A stretch of 64,000 nucleotides of DNA from Frateuria aurantia DSM 6220. Lineage in GTDB: Bacteria > Pseudomonadota > Gammaproteobacteria > Xanthomonadales > Rhodanobacteraceae. The DNA lies in NCBI RefSeq assembly GCF_000242255.2, contig NC_017033.1:1302001-1366000 (forward strand). The letters are read 5' to 3'. The position numbers and the translations under genes are program-made. Below, in pieces: positions 18,265 through 27,738 of the stretch; the stretch's first letter is position 1; the number at the start of each line of letters is the position of its first letter. The notes beneath the pieces were generated by a model. The model was not told the DNA's origin. It saw nothing but the letters and a program-made list of their open reading frames with translations, and ran no database searches.

Positions 18265-19158
18265 ATGGCCAGAGAACATTACAGTGAGTTGCTTGCCTTG
18301 ATTGAGGTCGCGCAAGAGTGCAGCTTTACGCGTGCGGCTACCAACCTTGGCATGTCGCAGTCCATGCTCAGCCACACGATCCGCGAAATGGAAGCCCGGT
18401 TAGGGGTTCGGTTGCTCACCCGCACGACGCGAAGCGTCTCCGTGACCGAGGCTGGCGAACGACTGTTGAAGGTGGTGACCCCTCGAATGAAAGACATCGC
18501 ATCGGAGCTGCGCTCGGTCGCGGAGTCAGGAACCGAGCCCAGTGGCACCCTTCGATTCACTGCTACGGACCACGCCATCGATACGCTACTGTGGCCCAAG
18601 CTTGCGAAGATCCTGCCGGCTTATCCCGAGATCAAGGTCGAGCTGAGCGTCGATTACGCGTTCAGTGATATTGTCCAAGGTCGTTATGACTTCGGGGTGC
18701 GGCTGGCTGAAGAGTTGGGAAAAGACGTTGCCGCAGTCCGTATCGGCCCCGATGTGAAGTTCATGATCGTGGCGGCGCCCTCATACCTCGAAAGAAACAC
18801 GGAGCCGAGCCAGCCCCAGCAACTGCTCGATCACGACTGCATCAACCTTCGCCTTTCAACGCGTGGCAATCTTTGCACTTGGCAACTCAAGCGGGGACAG
18901 CGCGAGATGGACGTAGAGGTCGGTGGCAAGATGGTCTTCAATGGCTTCTATCAGCTGGTGAACGCTGCGGTGTCCGGGTTCGGACTCGCCTATGTGCCTC
19001 AAGACTTGGCGAAGCGGTATATCGAAGCAGGCCAATTGCTTCCCGTATTGAAGCCTTGGTGGCGCAAGTTCCCGGGATATCACCTCTTCTATGCCCGGCA
19101 GCGCGAGACATCGCGAGCGATGCAGGTCATGATCGAGGCGTTGCGTGCCAAGCGCTAA
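18265..19158 (+). CDS. LysR-family transcriptional regulator, copy 2
   Basis: A 297-residue regulator with the same architecture as copies 1 and 3: HTH (LIEVAQECSFTRAATNLGM, SQSMLSHTIREMEARLG), linker helix, and effector domain ending in LFYARQRETSRAM. It lies between the mocA and xdhC pseudogenes and 1.4 kb before the aldehyde dehydrogenase operon on the same strand, so it is the best candidate regulator of that operon. Ligand unknown. Confidence 0.9.
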   Translation: MAREHYSELLALIEVAQECSFTRAATNLGMSQSMLSHTIREMEARLGVRLLTRTTRSVSVTEAGERLLKVVTPRMKDIASELRSVAESGTEPSGTLRFTATDHAIDTLLWPKLAKILPAYPEIKVELSVDYAFSDIVQGRYDFGVRLAEELGKDVAAVRIGPDVKFMIVAAPSYLERNTEPSQPQQLLDHDCINLRLSTRGNLCTWQLKRGQREMDVEVGGKMVFNGFYQLVNAAVSGFGLAYVPQDLAKRYIEAGQLLPVLKPWWRKFPGYHLFYARQRETSRAMQVMIEALRAKR

Positions 19159-19229
19159 GTCGGTCGGCGCGACGCCGGCACTGCGCTGACTGATGGCGTT
19201 GCAGCCATGTAAGCCGCATCTCTTTCGCA

Positions 19230-20105
19230 TCAAGGTATGCCTCTCGCGGCCGCGACATCCGCCATCGCGGATAACGCTAACGAGAGGGCATCACGGACCT
19301 TGGGAAAGATGATGATCGGTGCCTTGACCCGCACGATATCTCGATTGTCGAAGTCAAGACGAATCCATTTTTCCACCCGCCGCTGATGCGTCCGGCGACT
19401 GCCCAGTGCGCCGATGCAGAAAGGCGTGGCGGCCAGCGCGGCCTGCAAGGCGGGAAGCTCCCGATCCAGTTCATGGGATAGCCGCGTTGCCACCGAAGCG
19501 GCGTCGATGAGCGTGGACGCCGAGTGCGCATCGCAGATTTCGCTGGCATACACCTCGTATCCGCCAGCCTAGCAGTTGCGTGCAGCTCGATGGAGTGGCC
19601 ATAGATCAGGAGTCGCGTGCGCGGTCGATAACCGACTTCGAAGCCGATGTCTGTCCACCCTGTAGCAATTCCTCGCGGAACGTCTAGGAGCGTGCCAGTG
19701 CCGGGGATATGATGCGGTCCGGCAAGTCTTCGCTCGGCCAGCGCCGCGGGCGCCGACAGTAGGACTTGCGGCGAACGCAGGACGTGGATGGCCAGCGTGA
19801 TGCCACCGCCGCAGGGCAGGACGATGTCGGAAAAGGGATCGCCCAGCCCGAAGCTGACTTGCTGACCCTTGCCCGCGGCGATTGCGTCGAATGCCCCGGC
19901 CGCTACCGCGGCTTCCGTGCAGTCACCGGAGAGAAAGCCGCAGTGGTGGCAATCGGCCCGGCCGCCCATTTGGGCGCTGAGTGATCGCGCAGCGCCGCAA
20001 CGGATATCGATCAACGTTGCGTGAGCAGCCTGTACACCGGCTGCTGCTGCGGCGTCAGCGGCAAGGCGAAGGACGTCAATGCGGTCGTCGGTTAAGAGAT
20101 CCAGG
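19230..20105 (-). pseudogene. XdhC/CoxI-family molybdoenzyme maturation factor, frameshifted
   Basis: XdhC-type chaperones insert the sulfurated cofactor into xanthine-oxidase-family enzymes. The 5' part reads IDVLRLAADAAAAAG, ATLIDIRCGAARSLSAQM, GAFDAIAAGKG and LPCGGGITLAIHV, the XdhC N-terminal CGG motif region, then PRTRLLIYGHSIEL for the Rossmann-like domain. Near 19575 the frame shifts by one base; the other frame has GGYEVYASEICDAHS, then CIGALGSRRTH and ends ADVAAARGIP. No good start codon is visible at the 5' end, so that end may be damaged too. Confidence 0.75.
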
Positions 20106-20543
20106 TGTGGCGTGGCGGATATGTGGGGTGAAGTCAGGCCAGATGAAGTTGAGGGTGATGCAGCATCTCGCAAAGATTGAGTGCTTGACGGCAAGTACGA
20201 AAGCGCTAGACAGCTGCCTGCTGCAAGTTGATTTCTTCCGCCGTCTTTCAAGTCATTGCGCGGGCTCGATAGGCGAGCTGGAACGCCGGGTTGCACTGAC
20301 TGGTGGCCAGTTGATGTGCTGCATACGCGTGCCAGTCTTGGTAGGAGTGCCTCATGGTTCCAGCAAGGTCTGATGCGCTCTGATTTATCAATCCAGTTGC
20401 TGGTTACTAACAATCGAGGCAATCCACGTCAGTCCGCTGCGGTGATAGGCTAAAAGAAAAATTCGTAAAGCTTGACTCAGCGCGTATACCTCAAACAGGG
20501 CAGAGTCAGGGTTGTTAGCCCCAAAGCAAACGATTGGAGAGTC
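20106..20543. other. Intergenic region upstream of the aldehyde dehydrogenase operon
   Basis: No gene is recognised. It separates the divergent xdhC remnant from the 2Fe-2S subunit and should carry the operon promoter, but I see no convincing -35/-10 pair. Confidence 0.4.
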
Positions 20544-21167
20544 ATGGAGCTGCAGATCAATGGCAAGACCCATGAGGTCCAAGCGGATGCCAATACACCC
20601 TTGCTATGGGTGATCCGCGACGAGCTGGCAATGACCGGCACGAAATATGGCTGCGGTCTCGCGCAATGTGGTGCCTGTACCGTCCTGGTGGATGGCGTGG
20701 CGGTGCGCTCGTGCGTGACGCCGGTCGAAAGGGTTTTGGATCGGAAGATCACCACCATCGAGGCCATCGAGGAAGACGACGTCGGAAAGCGCGTCGTCGA
20801 GGCTTGGGTCAAGCACCAGGTCCCTCAATGCGGCTACTGTCAGTCCGGTCAGGTCATGGCAGCCACCGCGCTGCTCAAGCAGATCGCGCACCCCACCGAC
20901 GAAGAGATCGCTGCATCCATGGTCAACCTGTGCCGTTGCGGGACCTACAACGCGATCAATGCTGCCGTGCATGATCTGGCTGGCGACGGGGCGATCAGGC
21001 AAGCCGCTGGAACCACCACTGGCTCCGAGCGCCCCGGGCAGGCCGTTCTGGACAAGGTGACCGCGACTGTCGCGATTGCCGACATCGGGGCCACGATTGG
21101 GATGAATCGAGCCGAGCCCGACTGGATCGCGCGGGAAACTGAAACTGTCGGCGGTGTGAGGGATTGA
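20544..21167 (+). CDS. 2Fe-2S subunit of membrane-linked molybdenum aldehyde dehydrogenase (IorA-like)
   Basis: The small subunit passes electrons from the molybdenum centre through two 2Fe-2S clusters. The ATG at 20544 follows GGAGAG. The ferredoxin-like cluster is bound by Cys in YGCGLAQCGACTV plus a Cys near residue 60; the all-helical domain has CGYCQSGQ and CRCGTYNAI. After residue ~155 there is an extra ~50-residue tail not usual for isoquinoline 1-oxidoreductase alpha subunits. The large subunit begins three bases past its stop, so the two are co-translated. Confidence 0.92.
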   Translation: MELQINGKTHEVQADANTPLLWVIRDELAMTGTKYGCGLAQCGACTVLVDGVAVRSCVTPVERVLDRKITTIEAIEEDDVGKRVVEAWVKHQVPQCGYCQSGQVMAATALLKQIAHPTDEEIAASMVNLCRCGTYNAINAAVHDLAGDGAIRQAAGTTTGSERPGQAVLDKVTATVAIADIGATIGMNRAEPDWIARETETVGGVRD

Positions 21168-21169
21168 CC

Positions 21170-23428
21170 ATGACGACATCGCTGGACGAAGTCGTGGCGC
21201 CTTCCGCATTTCCGAGCGGGGAGCCCGTCAATATTTCCCGGCGCAGCTTCTTGCTGGCATCGGCGGGAACAGCAGCAGGAGCGCTGGTCCTGGGTTTCGG
21301 CCTGCCCTTGGGCACGGCCCGTGCCCAGGCAGCCTCGACGCCTGCATTGAGAGGAACCAATGTGCCGGCGTTCCTGGAGATCCGGCCTGACAACACGATT
21401 CGCCTGCAGAGTCCCTTCATCGAGGGCGGGCAGGGCACATTTACCGCCATGGCGCAGATTGTCGGCGAAGAACTCGATGCCGATCCCGCGACCTTCCTGG
21501 TGGAGAATGCGCCGCCCGGGCAGGAGTTCGTCGTCATGGAGAACGGTCTGAGGATCACCGGCGGCAGCATGTCCGTGCGCTTCGGTTATCCGGCAATGCG
21601 TCGTCTTGGCGCGTTGACCCGCTCGATGCTGTTGCAGGCGGGCTCTCTCCGCCTGCGCGTTCCCGTCGGTGAACTCACGACGCAACCAGGGCGTGTCATT
21701 CATGCAGCCTCGGGCCGATCGTTGAGCTACGGCGAACTCGCCCCGCAGGCCATGGACTTGCCGGTACCCGATCCGGCGAGCGTGCAGCTCAGGGATCCAA
21801 GCCAGTTTCGCTGGATCGGCAAGCCCGTCAAGCGCCTGGATGCCCACGACAAATCGACCGGCAAGGTGCTCTACACCATCGACACCCGCGTGGATGGCAT
21901 GCTGCACGCTGCCGTGCAGCACGCGCCGCGGTTGGGCATGACGGTCGGCTCAATCCGTAACGAGAGCCAGGTCAGCGCGATGAAGGGTGTGCATTCCGTC
22001 CATCGTCTGCCCGGCGCTGTTGCCGTGGTGGCCGAGCGGTGGTGGAATGCCAAGCAAGCGGCCGAGGCCTTGCAGGTCGACTGGCAGGAGCCGGGAGCCG
22101 ACTCCACGCTGCGCATCATGCCGGCCGATTTCTCCACAAAGGCTTTGCGCGAGCGGCTCGCCAACGAGTCCGGTGCCGGAGAGGATGCGGAGAAAGAAGG
22201 AAATGTTGCCGACGCCCTGAAGAGCGCGCGCACGGTTGTCAGCGCGACGTACTTCAGCCAGTTCCTCAACCATGCGCAGCTGGAGCCGCCTTCGGCATTG
22301 GCGCGCTTTAACCCGGACGGAACGCTGGAGGTGTGGTTGCCAAATCAGGCGCCGGACATGTTCCGGGCCGACATGGCCAAGAGAACCGGACTCGACCCGG
22401 CGAAGATCATCTTGCATTCGCCCTTGCTTGGCGGATTCTTTGGACGTCACTTCCTCTACGACACCGCCGCTCCTTATCCGCAGGCGATCCAGCTGGCAAA
22501 GGAAACCGGGCGGCCGATCAAGCTTATCTGGAGCCGTGAAGAGGAGTTCCTGCGCGACGCGCTGCGGCCAATGGCGGCGGTTCGTTTCCGGGGTGGGCTT
22601 GATGCGAACGGCATGCCGATCGCCATCGAAGCGGTCAGTGCCACCGAAGGGCCGACCGAGGGCATCAACAACAAGCGTGGCGACAAGCTCGACGATGCCG
22701 CATTGGAGGGCCTGACCGGCAAGGCCTATGCAATCCCGAATCGGCGCATCGCACAGCTCTTTGTCAAACAGACGGCGATGCTCAGCTACTGGCGATCGGT
22801 GGGCAACTCGATGAACGACTTTCTTTATGAGGCGTTCCTGGACGAGCTGGCCGACAAGGGCGGGCAAGACCCCTATGATTTGCGGATGCGCCTGCTGCAG
22901 GGCAACCAGCGGCTTACCACCCTGTTGAGGGCGGTCGGCGAACTCTCTGGCGGGTGGAAGCGTGGACCTTACACGGCCGCCGATGGGACACGGCGAGCGC
23001 GCGGCGTGGCCATGGCCTCACCGTTCGGTACTCAGGCAGCGGTGATCGCCGAGGTGTCGATCGAGCACGGCCAGGTCAAGGTGCATGACATCTGGCAGGC
23101 GATCGACCCCGGCAGCATCGTCAACCCGGCCATCGTGGAGGCCCAGGTCAACGGCGCGGCGGCATTGGGCCTTTCCCAGGTGCTCCTTGAGGAGGCCGTT
23201 TACGAAAATGGCATGCCGGCGGCGCGCAACTACGACATGTATCCGATCCTGCCGTCGAATCGCATGGCTCGTGTGCACGTACGCGTCATTGAGAGCGGAG
23301 AGAAAATGGGGGGCGTGGGCGAGCCGCCCTTGCCGGCGGTGCCACCGGCGGTGGCCAATGCCGTGTCCCGGCTGACCGGACAGCGCATCCGCAGCATGCC
23401 GCTTTCGCATTACACCTTCGACGCCTAG
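21170..23428 (+). CDS. Molybdopterin-binding large subunit of aldehyde dehydrogenase (IorB-like)
   Basis: A 752-residue xanthine-oxidase-family catalytic subunit that oxidises aldehydes (or N-heterocycles) with molybdopterin cytosine dinucleotide. The N-terminus has a twin-arginine signal (SRRSFLLASAG, then a hydrophobic stretch to ARAQA at ~45), so it is exported folded. Cofactor-loop motifs include GGFFGRHF, and the C-terminal GVGEPPLPAVPPAVANA carries the catalytic Glu. The gene order 2Fe-2S, Mo subunit, triheme cytochrome matches the membrane aldehyde dehydrogenases of acetic acid bacteria. The ATG at 21170 is preferred to a TTG two codons earlier that overlaps the previous stop. Confidence 0.92.
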   Translation: MTTSLDEVVAPSAFPSGEPVNISRRSFLLASAGTAAGALVLGFGLPLGTARAQAASTPALRGTNVPAFLEIRPDNTIRLQSPFIEGGQGTFTAMAQIVGEELDADPATFLVENAPPGQEFVVMENGLRITGGSMSVRFGYPAMRRLGALTRSMLLQAGSLRLRVPVGELTTQPGRVIHAASGRSLSYGELAPQAMDLPVPDPASVQLRDPSQFRWIGKPVKRLDAHDKSTGKVLYTIDTRVDGMLHAAVQHAPRLGMTVGSIRNESQVSAMKGVHSVHRLPGAVAVVAERWWNAKQAAEALQVDWQEPGADSTLRIMPADFSTKALRERLANESGAGEDAEKEGNVADALKSARTVVSATYFSQFLNHAQLEPPSALARFNPDGTLEVWLPNQAPDMFRADMAKRTGLDPAKIILHSPLLGGFFGRHFLYDTAAPYPQAIQLAKETGRPIKLIWSREEEFLRDALRPMAAVRFRGGLDANGMPIAIEAVSATEGPTEGINNKRGDKLDDAALEGLTGKAYAIPNRRIAQLFVKQTAMLSYWRSVGNSMNDFLYEAFLDELADKGGQDPYDLRMRLLQGNQRLTTLLRAVGELSGGWKRGPYTAADGTRRARGVAMASPFGTQAAVIAEVSIEHGQVKVHDIWQAIDPGSIVNPAIVEAQVNGAAALGLSQVLLEEAVYENGMPAARNYDMYPILPSNRMARVHVRVIESGEKMGGVGEPPLPAVPPAVANAVSRLTGQRIRSMPLSHYTFDA

Positions 23429-23449
23429 CATCCAGGATAGCGTGAGCAA

Positions 23450-24829
23450 ATGACGAAACGTCGATTCAGAAAAGCATTGGCAATCCTGCTTCCAGCCTTC
23501 CTTGTCGTGGCGGGATGTGTGGCCTGGTATGCGACTCGTACGCCCTCGACTCCTTTTGAGGGGCAGGCGGCTATGCAGGCAACATCCGCGGAGCTGATCG
23601 GCCGCGGTGAGTATGTGGCGCGACTCAGCGATTGTGTGGCGTGTCACAGCACGCCGAACAGCAAGCCCTTCGCCGGCGGCCTGGAAATGGCCACGCCGAT
23701 GGGGTCGATCTTTGCCACGAACATCACCCCCGACAGGGAAACCGGCATTGGCGAATACAGCCTTGCGGATTTCGACCGGGCCCTGCGTCACGGCGTTGCG
23801 CGCGACGGCCATCGTCTCTACCCGGCGATGCCTTATCCATCCTATGCCAAGCTCAGCGACGACGACATGCGCGCGCTGTATGCGTATTTCCTGCATGAGG
23901 TCCATCCCGTCAAGCAGGAGAATAAGCCGAGCGAGATTCCGTGGCCTTTGAACATGCGCTGGCCCCTCGCACTGTGGAACGGTCTTTTTCTGGAGCCCGG
24001 AACCTATCAGGAAAAGACGCCCATCAATGCGAGTGCCGACGCAAAGCTGTGGAACCGTGGCGCGTACATCGTCCAAGGGGCAGGCCATTGCGGGAGCTGC
24101 CATACACCGCGCAGCGTGATGATGAATGAGAAGGCACTCAGCGAGAGCAGTCCGCTTTATCTCTCGGGTGCGCGGCTGGACGGTTGGTATGCACCCAGCT
24201 TGCGCGGCGACCACAACACGGGTTTGGGCCGCTGGGCGGAAGACGATATCGTCCAGTTCCTCAAGAACGGACGCAACAAGCATGCAGTTGTCTTCGGCTC
24301 GATGGCCGAAGCCTTCAACAACTCGACGCAGTTCATGACTGACGACGATCTGAAGGCCGTCGCGCACTACCTGAAATCGCTGCCTGGCGATGCCGCACGG
24401 GATGGTGCCCCATGGCAATACGATGGACGGACGAATCAGTCACTCGGGCTTGAACAACGGGTGAAGCTTCCCGGCGCGCAGACATTCGCCGCCAGGTGCA
24501 GTGCTTGTCATGGGATGGATGGGCGAGGCCAAGGTCAGTGGATACCGCCGTTGGCCGGTTCCGCGTCCTCCTTGTCCAAGGAGAACGCCTCGTCGATCAA
24601 CGTGACATTGAACGGATCGGCGCGCGTCGTCGCCGACGGCGTGCCCGATGCCTACCGGATGCCACCTTTTCGCAACCAACTCTCGGATGGGGAGATCGCC
24701 GATGTGCTGAGCTTTGTCCGCACCGCCTGGGGTAATCAGGGTGGTGCGGTGAAGACGCAGGAGGTCAAGGAACTGCGAGAGAAAACCAATCCGGTCAGCA
24801 GCAATGTGATCATCTTGCAGATGCGCTGA
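23450..24829 (+). CDS. Triheme cytochrome c subunit of the aldehyde dehydrogenase
   Basis: The 459-residue protein has a signal with possible lipobox (VVAGC) and three c-type heme sites: CVACH (~62), CGSCH (~209) and CSACH (~350). It should receive electrons from the exported molybdenum enzyme and reduce ubiquinone or the respiratory chain at the inner membrane. It follows the large subunit by 21 bases. This three-domain cytochrome is the standard third subunit in alcohol and aldehyde dehydrogenases of oxidative fermenters. Confidence 0.93.
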   Translation: MTKRRFRKALAILLPAFLVVAGCVAWYATRTPSTPFEGQAAMQATSAELIGRGEYVARLSDCVACHSTPNSKPFAGGLEMATPMGSIFATNITPDRETGIGEYSLADFDRALRHGVARDGHRLYPAMPYPSYAKLSDDDMRALYAYFLHEVHPVKQENKPSEIPWPLNMRWPLALWNGLFLEPGTYQEKTPINASADAKLWNRGAYIVQGAGHCGSCHTPRSVMMNEKALSESSPLYLSGARLDGWYAPSLRGDHNTGLGRWAEDDIVQFLKNGRNKHAVVFGSMAEAFNNSTQFMTDDDLKAVAHYLKSLPGDAARDGAPWQYDGRTNQSLGLEQRVKLPGAQTFAARCSACHGMDGRGQGQWIPPLAGSASSLSKENASSINVTLNGSARVVADGVPDAYRMPPFRNQLSDGEIADVLSFVRTAWGNQGGAVKTQEVKELREKTNPVSSNVIILQMR

Positions 24830-24871
24830 TGACAACATGGCGCTTGGCGCCGGCAGGCCTGGGGCGTGTCA

Positions 24872-25542
24872 TCAATTGAGTGAAATGACCGAGGCAAACC
24901 AGTCGATGGTGCTGAGTAAGTTTCGGGCTGTGTTGTCGTAGCGGGTAGCCACGGCCCGGTATGGCTTGAGTGGGGCATGGGAGTTCTCGATCAGGTGCTG
25001 ATCCCATACAGCGACCCTGTCGCAGTCCCGCTGGAATTGGCGGGTGGGATGGGATAGCAGGGAATCACGATCTGCGCCCCCATGCGCTGAATGGGCTCAA
25101 TGACACGCACCCGTCCGTCGTAGGCACCATCGGCGAGTAAGGCTCCCACCGCCGCCCCGGGCAACAAGGCATTTGTATCTTCGAGGTCCGAAGCCTGGCC
25201 TGCGCCGCGCTCCCTTTTTGCCCCGGCGCGGTGCTGGTGCGCCCGGACGATGGTGCTGTCAATCATGGCGTATTTGTTGTCGGCATCCTTGGACAAGGTG
25301 TCAAATACCTTTTGCCAGACACCGGATCGGCTCCAGCGGCTATGCCGCAGGTGGATCACGCGAAAGTCGCCGAAGCGCTCAGGCAGATCGCGCCAAGGAA
25401 TGCAGGCTCGATAGCGGTAGAGCACGGCCTCTACAAACAGCCGGTTATCCTTGGCGGTGACGCCGAGATGGCCGGTTCGGCCGGTAAGCCGGTCGCGGGT
25501 GCGATCCCATGGATCATCGCGCAGGGCGTAACGACGAGACAT
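24872..25542 (-). mobile_element. IS5-family (IS427-group-like) transposase, internally deleted
   Basis: The N-terminal part (KDNRLFVEAVLYRYRACIPW, ERFGDFRVIHLRHSRW, first catalytic Asp in MIDSTIVRAHQHRAGAK) is followed directly by LLADGAYDGRVRVIEP, the second Asp. About 50 residues that normally separate them are missing. After another shift the end reads HLIENSHAPLKPYRAVATRY and FASVISLN, the third acidic region. The element is dead. I could not identify matching terminal inverted repeats. Confidence 0.8.
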
Positions 25543-26017
25543 GGCAGATTTTTGGGGAATTGAGTATCAGATGACAAGTATCCACTTCCGGCGTTCTATC
25601 AGGGTGACTTGTTCCCGCAGTGGCAGGGGACCGCCTTGATCGGAGGCTTGAGCTCGTGTGCGCCTCGACAAGGACGGACAGCCTGAGGAGGCCGCGCGTT
25701 GGGACATGGGGGCCCGGATACGCGCCGTCGCCATCGCGCCTGGCGGGGCGGCATGGGTCATCGAGATGTCAACCCCGGACGTCTCTCGCGTCTGGTGGTA
25801 GCAGGCTGGACTTCTGGTACTTTGCGCATCACGGCGCCTTGATTGCGATGCTGGAAGCGAGATGGCTCCAGCAACGCAAGCAGAGCTGCGGCAGCGTGGC
25901 CGATAGCCCAACGGCCACGCGGGCGATTCGCAGCTTATGCTGCTGTCCCGCGGCCGAGGAAGGGGCAAAGCCATGATTCCGAGCAGGCTTGATGAGCCAG
26001 TGCCGCGGCAGCGCCGA
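25543..26017. other. Intergenic stretch without a recognisable gene
   Basis: I find no homologous coding text in any frame. Probably decayed sequence between the IS5 remnant and the MAPEG remnant. Confidence 0.4.
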
Positions 26018-26383
26018 TCAGCGCGAGGTAGATAAGGACCGTTCCGAACCCACGCAGCGATGCGTACATTCACAGTACATGCCGATCGCGTGCAACAACC
26101 GCCCCAAGATGAGTGCCGCCCCGATCGCGATGAGGGGGCGGTCCTGACTGTCTGCACTTCCAGGAGCGCAAGTGTCACGAAAGCAAGTTGCACGTACTCG
26201 ATAGAAATGGCTTTGGGAACGGATTCGGCGACGCAGAGCCGCGTCCGAACTGTCACCCATCATGCCGCCTACCTTCAGACGTCGCAGTGTGACAGAAACT
26301 GACAACGCCAAAAGTGCAGGCGCGTACAACGATGTCAGGGCTGATGTGATGGGAGAGCGATCATGCGAGTTACTGTGGCCCAA
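26018..26383 (-). pseudogene. MAPEG-family membrane protein, frameshifted
   Basis: MAPEG proteins are small four-helix membrane proteins related to microsomal glutathione transferase. One frame gives SPITSALTSLYAPALLAL, LRRLKVGGMMGD and LRRRIRSQ. A second frame supplies SIEYVQLAFVTLALLEV. The first frame resumes with IAIGAALILGRLLHAIGM. All three are in correct family order, so at least two indels have broken a once intact ~130-residue gene. Confidence 0.65.
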
Positions 26384-26384
26384 A

Positions 26385-27125
26385 TCAGCGTGCGCTGTCG
26401 ATGATCATGCCGCCATCGGGTGTCAGGCTATAGCCGGTCAGGAAACGAGTGTCGCTGCTGGCCAGAAACAGGACCACAGGGGCAATGTCCTGCTCTGGTG
26501 AACCGTAGCGGCCCAAGGCATTGGCGGGAGGGGGGACGTCGATATCACCCCAGGTAGCCGCTACCGGCAAGAGGTTGTTCACGGTGATGTGGTCAGCGCC
26601 CTACTCGCGCGCCGCGGTGCGTGTCAGCGCACGTACCGCCTCTTTGGCGAGGTTGTACGGCCCGTACCCCGCCATCCCCTGGACACCGGCGAGCGATGCG
26701 AAATTGATCACACGTCCTTCGCCGCTGGCCTTCAAGTGCGGATAGCAGGCCTGCATTGTTCGCAGATAGGCAACAGGACCCATTTCGAAGTTGCGCTGCA
26801 ATTGCTCGATGGACAGGTCGATGATCGGTGAAGAGACCACGCTCGGATCGAAAGCGTTGTTGACGAGTATGTCGATCCGCCCGAAAGCGGCTATCACTTG
26901 TCCCACGGCTGCTGTGATCTGAGCGGGTTCGGCAATATCGCAGGTCACGCCAAGAGCCGTGCCGCCTGCGCTCTGGATTTCGTCCACAACTTGAGCAACG
27001 TTCTCAGGTGTGCGCGAGAGGACGGCAACCTTGGCGCCTTCGGCTGCGAACAGTTTGGCGGTGGCCCGGCCGATGCCGCGACCAGAGCCAGTGACGATTG
27101 CTACTTTTCCATTGAGTCGAGCCAT
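26385..27125 (-). pseudogene. SDR-family oxidoreductase with an in-frame amber codon
   Basis: A classical SDR of ~247 codons from the ATG at 27125 (ARLNGKVAIVTGSGRGIGRA). It has the cofactor motif TGSGRGIG, NNAF in place of the usual NNAG, INFASLAG and the active-site Y-N-L-A-K. At 26601-26603 a TAG stands where Trp is expected (RE-stop-GADHITVNNLLP). The same frame then reads on without damage to the normal C-terminus FLTGYSLTPDGGM. A single TGG to TAG change is the only lesion I see, so it is a very recent pseudogene or a sequencing error. Confidence 0.85.
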
Positions 27126-27197
27126 ATGAATCTCCATCAGTCAAAGGGTGGGGAGCTGCCATTGGGGCATAGGGCGAAGGGTCTTCTCTGCCGCGTT

Positions 27198-27630
27198 CTA
27201 CGTCAGGAACGCAAATAACAAGGCCACTGCCGCAGGCACGGCGCCGGCGGACTTGTGCGCACCGATATGCGCAGCTGCGGACAGCAGCAGGTGAAAGAAC
27301 ATGCCTGCATAAGGGAACCTCGAAAAACCTCATCAGGCACCGCGATCTGCATCATTGAATCAATGGGTTGCATGAAGCTGGATGCGAGAATTCTGGGTTA
27401 ATAGAGGTTCTCATAAGCGAGGTCGCTGAGGACCGCGCTGAAGCGCCCCAGAATCGTCGACACGGCCGTCAGCTTCAGCAAGGTCGCACGGTCACGAGAT
27501 AGCCCGGATATCCCAGTTCGGCGAACGTGCGGCGCACCCAGTCGCGCCTGATGATGTAGAGGATCGCCGACGCGATGTAGAGCAAACACAGGAGTGCCGT
27601 ACTGATCCAGTAAACGTGACTCCCTGCCAT
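27198..27630 (-). pseudogene. DoxX-like membrane protein, interrupted by the MITE-like repeat
   Basis: Start at 27630 after GAGGAAA: MAGSHVYWISTALLCLLYIA, then FAELGYPGYLVT. A frameshift near 27490 moves to TLLKLTAVSTILGRF and LSDLAY. There the 99-base repeat (27313-27411) is inserted. Beyond it the text resumes as YAGMFFHLLLSAAAHIGAHK and ends FAFLT at 27198. Removing the repeat and one target copy restores LAYAGMFFHL. It is divergent from an HxlR regulator, a common pairing for DoxX-like genes linked to redox or electrophile response. Confidence 0.8.
27313..27411. repeat. MITE-like repeat, copy 2, with 5-bp target duplication
   Basis: A 99-base non-coding block with inverted ends (GGGAACCTC left; GAGGTTCT right), inverted relative to copy 1 at 16876. 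CATAA flanks it directly on both sides (27308-27312 and 27412-27416), and the duplication maps exactly onto the interrupted doxX-like reading frame. This proves insertion as a discrete unit. The transposase that moved it is not in the window. Confidence 0.88.
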
Positions 27631-27720
27631 AAGCTTTTCCTCATCGTCTATTGTTTCGACGTTGTCCGAATCATCATATGCAACATAAAATGAGACAAGT
27701 AGGATCAATTAACAGGTGTA

Positions 27721-27738
27721 AGTATGGTTAATCATACT
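27721..27738 (+). promoter_or_regulatory. Candidate HxlR operator overlapping the start codon
   Basis: Perfect arms AGTATG and CATACT, spaced by six bases, overlap the ATG at 27724 of the HxlR gene. The position suits autorepression. The surrounding intergenic DNA toward doxX is AT-rich. Confidence 0.4.

Noticed and set aside
26385-27125. Stop-codon recoding (amber read-through) in the SDR gene
   Set aside because: Other genes nearby carry mixed TAG/TGA stops and frameshifts, so ordinary decay explains it; no special tRNA or stem-loop is seen.
16876-27411. Composite transposon bounded by the two inverted MITE-like copies
   Set aside because: Copy 2 has its own CATAA duplication and splits a single gene, so it moved alone; copy 1 has no matching duplication.
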